Assembly: GCA_010093485.1 (NCBI GenBank)
Contig: MU001512.1
Span: 704,842 to 768,841 of the forward strand
Origin: Karstenula rhodostoma CBS 690.94
Lineage: Eukaryota; Ascomycota; Dothideomycetes; Pleosporales; Didymosphaeriaceae
DNA: 64,000 nt
Reading direction: 5' to 3'
Position 1 is the first letter of the stretch; each line of letters begins with the position of its first letter. Of the stretch, positions 55,171 through 64,000 are shown in pieces. Made by a program: the position numbers and the translations under genes. Under the pieces are notes generated by a model that worked only from the letters and a program-made list of their open reading frames with translations, searched no databases and was not told the origin of the DNA.

Positions 55171-56799
55171 TCACATCTTGACACACCAAACAACCAGCCT
55201 GCCAATCTCTTCGCTCCCCAGGTGAATCCCGAAACCCAGCGTCAAGCGGAGGAACAACAGTCTCTGTTCGAGATATTTCATGACATCTAGAGAAGCTGTC
55301 ACAAGCTGCTCCGCGGTGCGGCCAAGAAGTTGCTCCCACGCCGCCTCCGAGAAGATCAGCTTTCCGGTGCTGATTGTTCCAGTCTCATCGATGACATCGC
55401 CAAGCTGCGGTGTGTTAGTCTTGATCTCGTGCCGACTAGTTGGCGACTGATCATGTGCTATCCTGGGATAACTCAGCGAGACTTACTATGCGCGGGTTGA
55501 TACGCAGCGTGCACTCCCGGTCGCATTGATGGCACCTAGCCTTCACCTTGCTAGCGAACATAGGTTTTCCGCAGCACTCGTTGCTCATGAGCATCTCGCG
55601 CTTGTAGTTCGTAACAATGTGGACTTCCGTGACGATGACACTCACATATCCGACGGCCCTCTCCCTAGGATTCGTCCTGGCGAATTCGTCAATCTCACTC
55701 AGCTTATACAGGACTTTGACCGCGGCAAGCTCGGCCTCTTCTGCATCGAACAGGTCGTGTGGAAACGGTGGGTTAACGTGCTCCTTCTTGGTGAGACGCT
55801 GAGCGAGAGCCCTAAGATAGCGGGCTTCAGCGATGGTGGGGTCGATGAAAACTTGTGTGTTTGCATTGAGTGATAGTTTCGCGGTCTTGTCGATACGCCA
55901 ACCAGGGTCGGCAATCAGCAGGACCGTTTCGTAGGGCTTCCACGCCGTAGCTGATCCTGAGACAGAGCCGTAAAGGGTCAGGTAACCTTCGGAGCTATTG
56001 TCGAGTACAATAGCAGTGATTAGGTCTGAAGTGGTGCCGTTCTTGTTCGTGACTGTCGCCATCTTAGACTCAAGTGCTAATGTCGAGGCCAACTTACCTC
56101 GTTGCTGCCCAGCCTAGGGTGACACAAAGTGTTCAAATTATGGCGGCTGTCTTGAGCGATGCGTTACTTACACTTCTTCCTCGGACCGATACTCTTCACG
56201 CAGACCAGAAGCTTGCATTCATCAACATCAAACCCGCCGTCCACAAAGTTCTTCAGGGTCATGAGGCCCGGCAACACCTGGCTATCCAGCGCCCCATACG
56301 GTCTCTTGAACATCGATCCATCGTCACTTCGCTCGTGAATCATGAAATGGCAATTCCGTTCGTTCTCGGGAAATATGCTGGTGAACAATGGTGCCGCGTT
56401 TGATGCGAGTCCGACTTGGCCATCTCCTTGACTGATATGGACTGTCCAAAGCGTGACCAGTTGACCTAGCTTCAGTGGGTAGACGGTATTCGCGTACCAA
56501 AGCCGTACAGACATGGTTCCCGTATCGTCCGCTATCATGATCTTCACGAACCCTTGGGCAGCCTTCGGTCGCTTGCTGGGCTTGGGCATGTCGTAGAAGT
56601 TCACAACGCGGCCCATCAGCGTAAGATGGCGCGGACCGGGCTCAAGAGACGTGATGTCGCTTTCTTCGTAGTCTAGCACAGGCACCCATGCACTTGCTGG
56701 TGGGGATAGCTGCAGCTCTTCGGGGGTGAAGCCATCCCCCGGTGCGACTTTGGATGGTGAAGACGACGGGAAATAGGACTGTATAGATGAGGCCGGCAT
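55171..56799 (-). CDS. RPA1/MEIOB-like OB-fold single-strand DNA-binding protein
   Basis: Nuclear protein related to the large subunit of replication protein A. Four exons (56799-56174, 56113-56098, 56062-55487, 55404-55171) give 483 aa. The order is a short Ser-rich N-terminus (MPASSIQSYFPSSSP, faintly like a PCNA-box tail but lacking its Gln), then an OB fold around TLMGRVVNFYDM and KIMIADDTGTMSVRLWY. A second OB fold follows around NEMATVTNKNGTTSDLITAIVLDN. The C-terminal OB has a zinc-ribbon insert, Cys377/378 with Cys391 and Cys394 (ARCHQC), and the RPA-like RINPRILGDVIDETG. Exon 2 is a 16-nt micro-exon, required to restore frame at KKLGSNEMATV. It is much shorter than RPA1 (~600 aa), so it is a paralogue. 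MEIOB-like meiotic function is one guess. Confidence 0.85.
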
Positions 56800-57436
56800 T
56801 TTTGGGGCAGGCTGTACTGAAAACACCGAGCGCGAACAGGCAAGCGCCACTGGGCTGTAAATGACGGACGACACAGGTATTGCGTCGTAGGGCGTGTGAC
56901 TTGGCAGGTGAGATTGGTGAGTGAAAACAATGAAAGACTGCGAAGTGAGAATTAGGGAGTGTAAAGCGAGAGCAACGGGAAAGGGAAACGTGTGATGGTA
57001 CTGGGTCGAAAATTCGTTGAGACTGCGCGCGAAAGGTGGAGGAAGCCGCGAGGCAGGTGCGCTGTGGTAGTCAATCACAACAGCGGCAGGAGCGACCATT
57101 TGCTCTGGAAGAACACCGAACGCAGACGGCATGCTGCGAAAACGAGTAAATCACAAAATGGGACCGTTGAACAAGAAAGTGTCAGCATGCATGCGCAAGC
57201 TGACACTGTATCGCAGGAAGCATATGAAACAAGAGCTGCTGCAAATTACTGCATTATGACTGCTGCCATAGTAAAAGAGTGTATGGAAAAACCTCCTACT
57301 CGTCAGAAAAGCCAAACCAGCCATGAGTTGAATCACGGACATGAGCACCTTCAGCTGCTCAAGTACTGCCGGTCACACATTCCAATGACACATGGAACCA
57401 CGTAAAACCACGAAAAGCCAACTGAGTCTAGACCTT
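56800..57436. promoter_or_regulatory. Spacer between INO1 3' end and the OB-fold gene start
   Basis: A 637-bp region containing the OB-fold gene promoter. The open frame continues in phase upstream of the chosen ATG to 57132, so a longer N-terminus (up to 111 residues) is formally possible. The upstream peptide looks non-conserved and hydrophobic. Confidence 0.45.
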
Positions 57437-59101
57437 CTAGAAGAGCTTGTGCTCAAGAGTCATATCGCTTTCTGGCGATAGTCCTACACATGCCCTGAAG
57501 ATGTTCGTCAAAGCAGCACGCTGCTTGGCGAGTGAGTTGATGACAGGTGTGCCAGGAGGCGTCAGAGGAGCCTACGTGGATTAACAATGGTAGGAAGATT
57601 AAAGGGCAGAGAAACTCACCTTGAGCATGTAGCTAAGGATGCTGAGGACGCTATGGAAACCAGCGTAGCTCGCATCGGCAGCATCGGCACTGTGGGCCTT
57701 CCATTGGATACGTGTCATTATCTCGGCAACAAGGACCAAGTCGATGATCAAGGGGGAGGCCAGGAGCGAATCCTCGCAAACGTTGAAGATACTAATCGTC
57801 TGGTGACCACCCAGGAAGATCTCGGCGTAGTACTCATCGAGAGCACGCTTGTCATCACCAACAGCAGGCATGTACTTGATGACGACAGTGTGGTCCGGGT
57901 GCTCGCCCTCCTTGTACAAGACAGTGTTGGCAGCTACCATATCATCGATAACATTGGACTTGGAGATCTCCTTGGAGCGGAACTGCTTTTGAGAGCTGAG
58001 GTTCTTGCCGTCGTTGTTTCCGAGATGGTTGTAGCTGGCAACAGAGGTGAGCTTGATACCCGCGTTGATCAAGAAGTCCACGAGAGCAGACTTCATCTTG
58101 GTCTGACCAGACTTGAAGTCGTCACCACCAATGAAGGCGTTGTGCTTTTCCGCGAGCTGGATAGCGCCAGGAACGAAGGTGTTCTGGGGAGAACCGTTGA
58201 TGAAAGGGACCTTGTCCAATATGCAAGCAACGGCGAACACGGTAGATGGAGAGACTTCCTCGTGACCATCCTCGATAGCCTTGAGGAGGTTGTCGGCAGT
58301 ATCGTTGACACCAGGCAGAATGTCGGCAAAGCGCTCCGTGTTGGCAGTCCACTGGACGATGACCTTGTCGAGACCGTTGGCAGCTTTGAAATCACGGATG
58401 TCCTTACGGATCTGCTCGACATGAGCCATGGAAGCCTTGGATCCGGGAATGAGGTTGTCAGCACGGTCCTCTTGGTTGGCAGCAATGAAGTCAGGGTAGT
58501 AGATGCTAGGAAGAGGCTTGATCTGAGACATCTCCTTGCGGACCAAAGACTTCAGAGTCGGCTCAAGCACCTTAGCACGGTCCATGGCTTCGGCCAAGTT
58601 CAGACCGCTAATGTCCCAACCGCCGATGACAAGGTCGTTGGGGTGCACCATGGGCATCAAGTCATGGAATGGAATGTTGATGTCGGCACCCGTCTCGCTG
58701 TCGACGCCGAGCTTGGTCGTAGATCCCATGATAACGGAGCCATAGTAGTTGGCACCACGCTTGCCCTCCTTGGTTTCCCACTCGAGACCGCGACGGTTGG
58801 CTAGGATACCAGCAGTCACAGTTGTACCGTTGTTCCCACCCAGACCAATAAGCATGACACCGAGCTTGGGGATCTTGCGGTCGACTTGGAAGTCGTACAG
58901 AGTCTCCTTGGGGACGGCCACATACTTACCGTCGGCGTTCTTGGAAACAGCCGTAGTACGGTAAGTGTACTTGGACTTGATGGTGTCGTTAGTATATTCA
59001 ACGTCGGGAGACTCCACGACAAAGAGATCCTTGGCTGGGGTAGCCGCTGTCCCACTTCCACCGTTCGCAAAACCGACCGACTCTTCAGCGTGAGGGGCCA
59101 T
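57437..59101 (-). CDS. INO1: Inositol-3-phosphate synthase
   Basis: NAD-dependent cyclase converting glucose-6-phosphate to myo-inositol-3-phosphate, the entry point to inositol and phosphatidylinositol. Two exons (59101-57620 and 57571-57437) with a 49-nt phase-0 intron give 538 aa, the usual size. The NAD-binding Gly loop GLGGNNGTT starts at residue 86. Further family blocks are [47 protein letters not shown], and the KSNVIDDMV and [21 protein letters not shown] segments. The intron near the C-terminus, followed by [18 protein letters not shown], is characteristic. The upstream leader is pyrimidine-rich on the coding strand. Confidence 0.97.
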
Positions 59102-61880
59102 CTTGATAGTGAGTTGATTCGGTGCCTTGAAGCTGATTCGGTTGCTTAGAAGGCTAATATAAGATCCGATGCTCCTCCTGAGGGAGAGGTGCGTCGGCCT
59201 GCGAAGGTGTTGTGGGACCTGGTTAGGTTAGTGACTGGTCTATATGGCAGTACTGGAAAGAGCGAGGGCCACATACGAGTTGAGAAGATTGGAAAACGTG
59301 GTGATTATCTGGGCAGTGGCCCTATGATAGTCTTTTGATCTAGAGATTGAGTGAGGTGTGGGTGAATTGGGAACCCAAGTGCCTCAAAACGTGTAGAAGG
59401 GGTGTGACTTTGGAGGGGTAAGTTGATATTTGGACGAGCGAGATAGACGAGAGCAAGTATGGGGTGTGTAGGGTGGAAAAGCGGTGGATTCTCTGCGAAG
59501 AGGCGCTTTATAGGTAGGCTCGGGTATTCTCGACCGCACACAATATCTGCTCGCAGGAAGACGCGTTATCACATGGCGCTAATCGAGGCGCCAACATCCA
59601 CGACAGTCCGCAGGCACCCGGACAGCACACGCTAGACGCTAGACACCTCTCCACCGCCATTTCGAAGGCGACGCGAGGCTCGTTTGCGCGGAGAAGGCCA
59701 ATCGAGACACGTTGCGAGAGTACCAGCCGCGAGGGGTGCGAGGACTGCACACCTCTGGGAAACCATGGGCAGCATCTCCGCCGCAAGCAGCAGCAGCAGC
59801 ATCGAGTATTCGTCATACCGTACTCGAAGAAGATACACGTCAAGCCCGAGAAGGGTCATATACGATGGTACATGCCATGGTACATGCAATGGTAGCCTTT
59901 CAAAACTTGGATGGCGTTCGCGGGGTCGAGCTCCATTGCTCCACTACAGTACAAGCAGTCTCCACAGCTCACCTCGTTCGACCATCGGAAACAACAAGGA
60001 TTCTTCCAGAGTACCCCGTGGAAAGGGACGCCATCTATCTGACGGGCTCCATGTCCATGCTCATGTACTCCTGCAGGTTGGCACAGCGTTGCGTTGTCGC
60101 TGCAATCCTTCCTGCTTTTCAATCGAACCTCACCGCCTGCAAAAGGTACCCCGCCTTTCAGGTCCATGTTTACACGTACAAGCGTGCCCCGCTTGGTAGG
60201 AACACGCCTGTGGCAGGGGCGGCATTTCCTGCATCAATGTTCTGTTTGCACTGCACAGCGCAAACGGCTGTTGTGCCTCCTTCTGGCTCCGGGATCCATC
60301 GGTGGGTGTTTCGAAGAGCCAGCCTCTCTTGTCATGGCAGTCGGTTTCCACGAGCTTGAGACCTCACGGGCTTCAAGACTGTTTACAATGCGAGGACGGC
60401 CAAGCACGCCAATGCAGGGCGGCTTGGTGTCATTCCGACCCTCCGAGTGCAGCGTGGGGCGGCTCGCTGGCCGCTGAGACGAGTTTAGTGGTTCTGCAAT
60501 GCTGAGGGATTCGACGGGATTTCATGAGAGAGGAGATTCCCAAAGTGGGCCGTGGTAGGCGCGAATGGAAGGTCGTTCACGCCGCCCGGCAAATAGTCCA
60601 GGAGGTGGCCTGCATGCCCACGCAGGGTCCACGACTCCACGGGGTTGAACAGCAGCCTGCAGGCACAACAATGGCGACGTTAGCCAACGCCGTCAAGACA
60701 CAAGAGCGCCGCCGTCACAGCCGCGAGAAACATGTCATCGGCCCGCGGCGACCTCGCATTTCCTCGTCTTCAGAGTTTCATGCTCGCACCCGCCCACCAG
60801 GACGTCCGAAACCTCGGGCGCCAATACAGGCGCGCGGCGCACCTGAGACCTGTTCGCGGTGTTCGGTTTCGCCAGATCTCGTGCCGTCAGCGCACACGAC
60901 AAGTTGCGCAACAGGCGGCTTTTCATGCAGGAGCCGTTGTCCCTTCGACGACGATCGCGCAAAGAGGCAGCGATCTGCCTCATTTCCAATCACACACGGA
61001 CGTTATATCGATGGTTTAATGATTGTGGTTCTCCTGAGCATGGACGTGATCCCCCGGCTGTGCGGCGTGCTCGGCTCATATCTCATCTAGCAACACCGTC
61101 TTGGAGTGTCCATGTCCGCCGCAAAAAGCCGCCAACATAGGCGCGCAGTCTGATGATGCACACAGCCATTGCCATCATCAGCGCTTGAGACATACAGCGC
61201 GACACAAACCCGATGGGCGCGGTTTCATCAATTCTGGCCCAGTTTCTGGCGCGCGTGGGCCGCATTATGGGAGCTCCGTGCACTCCTGAACACCTATCCG
61301 GCAAATCAAACACCGTTATCTAAGAACCTCCAACGCCACATTCAGGGACAAGCGCGGGTTCCTTGCACGGCTCACAAAGTGTCTCGAGTTGGATCTTGTT
61401 TGTGGTCGCCTGCTCGCTCGCATTTGATTGCTTTGACTCAGGCGTTTGATAGTGCATTTTTCTGGTCTCTCTCGCTACCAAATTGCCCACTTCATCATTC
61501 GCCAGGTCTAACATTGCGAGTCTCGTTCGCGGGGCTATGCGGTGTGGTTCGCTAGATATCTTCAGACCGCTCTGAGTTACCGCGGCCGTCTTCACATCGG
61601 GCCCGCTTCAAGCATCATTTCCGCATTGCCTGTCTCAATCCAGCAAGTCACTACCCGTTTTGACACCCCTCGGCTCTTCGAATGCTCAGGGATTGGTCTC
61701 GGCGCGCACTGTTACCGTAGCTGCCCTGGCTCGACATTGCAAGCGTCTACCCCGATTCATGATCCTACACCCAAACACTTTGTCTTTCTTGAAGACGCTG
61801 GACGTAGAAACACACACCATCACCTACGTTGCGCGCGAGCTACTATCGATCGAGGAATCTCTACTTGGACAAGGGCAGCT
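59102..61880. other. Long divergent intergenic region (INO1 and LIM gene promoters)
   Basis: A 2.8-kb gap. The first 0.4 kb is pyrimidine-rich on the INO1 strand. A 12-nt direct repeat lies at 59865-59894. Other frames (up to 215 codons) have biased composition and no recognised domain. I see no RNA gene. Confidence 0.45.
59865..59894. repeat. Short tandem direct repeat
   Basis: Two and a half copies of a 12-mer, ATGGTACATGCC / ATGGTACATGCA / ATGGTA, ~765 bp upstream of INO1. Confidence 0.85.
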
Positions 61881-64000
61881 ATGGGTACCGATAGCCTGAG
61901 TTTTCTGCCGACCATAAAGTGCTCAGATTGCGGTATCGACATCGAAATCTCGCAACTGGCTGACCATGTCTGCGCTCCCGCTCCTCTCAGTAAGAATAGC
62001 CCACGAAATTCTGGTTGTTCGGTTCTAATCGTTTCTCTAGAAGATGCAGAGCCAGCCTCACCGAAGATGGATCGCGCAGCTACGTTTGGCGGTCCATCAT
62101 CCAACAAGAAACCGGATCGTCAGTCGCGATCTGCTCGCATGCCACCGCCGCCCCGAATAGATCCTTATGCTGCGAGTGAGTAATTGAACAGGCGGTCTTG
62201 CACCCACGGAAGACATTGCTGACCTCACAAGATAAACCCTTTTATCCAGGAGATATATCGCCTGACAGCAGCTACAGCGACCCGAAAAGTCGATCGGCTC
62301 ATTCACCTGGATCTGGAAGATTGCCTTACCCAATGAACCGCAGCATAACGAGCCCTCTACCACAGGCCCGTGTTCATGCGCCAGAAGAACTGTCGTCCAA
62401 CTCGGACTCCTCCTTTCCTCGCTTCCCGACTGCCCGCAGTGCTACGCCACCGAGTGCGAGACCGCAGGCTCGCGACAGACTACAGCCATCATCATCGTAT
62501 GATCTGAACTACGCACAACCGAGCCCTCTATTCGCGCCGTTGAGTCCACGTATGAATGGAGGAGAAAGCATCATGAAGAGGATGGATGGTATTGCGCCGG
62601 GTCCTTTCACAGGTGATCGCCGACCAAGCACATCCAGCGGGTTATCCACGGGTGATCGCAGGCCAAGCACATCCAACGGTCCGCGACCACCTAGTCAAGG
62701 CCGGACACCTTTCAGCCACCAAAGAACAAATACTCAGGGCAGTGTCAGAAGCAACGGCATTGCATCGAACTCGAGGATGTCAACCACGTCTAATACTTCG
62801 CGCGGTTCAGTGTTCTCAAACGGCAGTTCTGGATTACCTTCGCGACCTAGAATTGGTGCGGGACCATTTGCTGCGATGCCGCCACCACCGCTGCCGCCTC
62901 TAGCGAAAGATGAAGAACTGGACGGCATCGATGCTTTCCTAGCGCGTTTACAGAACGAGACCTCAAAGCCTGCGAAGCTAGATCAGGATAGCCAATCGAA
63001 GACTTCTCCCATGCCAGAAGAAACGAGAGACGCTTCGGATCCTCCAGCCCGACCGGCCGACCGTATGCCGCCTCCAAGACGGTCCACCGATATCGACACT
63101 CAAAATCACTACACACTCTCGTCGCGCAGTTATGAGCCTTTGGTATCGAAACCAATGGGTCGGAAAGACAACTTGGCACATTTACCGCCTGCTCTGAATT
63201 ACGCTCGAGACTTCTCGGGCGATACCGTGCACACACCTTCAGATTCCGGTTTATCGGAAGATTCGTATGCAAGCTCTGGGTTCAGGAGCGTAGCAAGCTC
63301 GAGATCGAGCCCACCCATATCCGAAGCCAGCCATTCGCGTCAGACATCAAAGGTCGGTCGGTTAGAGTACCCCGATGACGAGCCAGTTCGCAGGATTCAG
63401 AGTCCTGAAATGTTCCTTGATCCCAGGCCGGCGCCCCAGCCCGAGAGACGCAGAGGCAGGAGCCCCGAGCCTTACCTACCACCACCCAGAGCGCCTTACA
63501 TCGGCGCTCCAGAATCCCCTATCGATCCCGCGATCCAGATGGGGCTTTCCTCCACCATACGAAGAGAAGAGCCGCGACAAGTCCGCGATCCTGCTCTCAA
63601 CACCCCGCGCTTGATGAACGCACCCCCGCGCAACCTAGCACCGGAGCCACATCGCGAGGCAACCCGTCGGCCCACGACAGCCGGCAAGGGCAGATGTGGC
63701 GGCTGCTCGGAGCAGATCATTGGCAAATCAGTCAAAGACTCCTCCGGGCGTCTTACAGGCCGCTACCACAAGGCATGCTTCGTTTGCCGCACCTGCCGCG
63801 ACCCCTTCCCCACGGCGGAATTTTACGTCTTCAACAACGCTCCCTACTGCGAGCAGCACTACCACCAGCTCAACGGCTCGCTCTGCCGCGCATGCAACCG
63901 CGGCATCGAGGGCCAGTACCTCGAGACGGACCAGCGGCTGAAGTTCCACCCGCGCTGCTTCTGCTGCAACACGTGCCGCATTCCGCTCCGCGACGACTAC
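61881..64000 (+). CDS. LIM-domain protein, paxillin-like, 3' end cut by window edge
   Basis: Likely cytoskeletal or polarity scaffold at growth sites (the fungal paxillin/Pxl1-like group is tied to actin and Rho signalling). Exon 1 is 61881-62175 and exon 2 starts at 62250, with a 74-nt intron; 682 codons are visible. The N-terminus SFLPTIKCSDCGIDIEISQLADHVC holds a conserved CxxC...HxC mini zinc motif. A long Ser/Pro/Arg-rich disordered middle includes a 13-residue tandem duplication (TGDRRPSTS) and a polyproline patch. LIM domain 1 begins near residue 581 (RCGGCSEQI ... HKACFVCRTC). LIM 2 begins ~646 (CRACNRG ... HPRCFCCNTC) and runs off the edge. More LIM or a RhoGAP domain may lie outside. 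Confidence 0.92.
62612..62689 (+). repeat. 39-nt tandem duplication inside the LIM gene
   Basis: The GGTGATCGC...CCAAGCACATCCA unit occurs at 62612 and again at 62651, with a period of 39 nt (13 codons, frame kept). Confidence 0.8.

Noticed and set aside
57587..58804. 405-codon + strand ORF antisense to INO1
   Set aside because: Perfect shadow of the INO1 coding frame; the INO1 protein is unambiguous on the minus strand.
1..59101. Functional lipid-gene cluster (MDM10, LCB2, PSD2, INO1)
   Set aside because: The genes are tens of kilobases apart, on both strands and separated by unrelated genes; co-location is probably coincidental.

Overview
The window is nuclear DNA from a filamentous ascomycete (Pezizomycotina). 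Genes are compact and interrupted by 35-270 nt GT-AG introns. The gene set fits: a group I G-alpha subunit, a CFEM membrane protein, a Mis13/Dsn1 kinetochore protein, a two-C2-domain phosphatidylserine decarboxylase, and large fungal families such as cytochromes P450, MFS pumps, FSH hydrolases and rhodopsin-like receptors. A Dothideomycete is my best guess for the class, but I cannot prove that from the sequence. I found no tRNA, rRNA, CRISPR array or recognisable transposase.

Layout. 1-3.1 kb: a P450 cut by the left edge and a FAD monooxygenase, divergent, looking like the end of a biosynthetic cluster. 3.8-4.3 kb: a small secreted protein (effector candidate). 5.6-7.8 kb: divergent MRT4 (ribosome assembly) and MDM10 (mitochondrial outer membrane). 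10.1-11.9 kb: a homeobox transcription factor. 13.2-21.3 kb: four minus-strand accessory genes (FSH-type hydrolase, rhodopsin-like membrane protein, P450, MFS efflux pump) resembling a small metabolite cluster without a backbone synthase. 23.9-26.0 kb: LCB2, the catalytic subunit of serine palmitoyltransferase. 26-31 kb: a gene-poor stretch with one possible tiny Cys-rich gene. 31.2-33.5 kb: a large, mostly disordered protein of unknown function. 35.5-36.8 kb: G-protein alpha subunit. 40.2-42.6 kb: CFEM/single-TM protein. 43.9-46.5 kb: transketolase. 48.9-52.4 kb: C2-domain phosphatidylserine decarboxylase. 53.0-54.7 kb: Dsn1/Mis13. 55.2-56.8 kb: an RPA1/MEIOB-like OB-fold protein. 57.4-59.1 kb: inositol-3-phosphate synthase. 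61.9 kb to the right edge: a LIM-domain (paxillin-like) protein, truncated.

How the genes relate. Most of the right half is core housekeeping. Three lipid genes lie in the window (LCB2 for sphingolipid, PSD for phosphatidylethanolamine, INO1 for inositol), and MDM10 belongs to the ER-mitochondria tether used in phospholipid exchange. They are far apart and I read this as coincidence, not a cluster. The two accessory blocks (1-3 kb and 13-21 kb) flank core genes and are the likeliest places for lineage-specific chemistry. Gene models were assembled by hand from reading frame, splice-site phase and family motifs. Exon coordinates are therefore predictions, but every multi-exon model given closes in frame.
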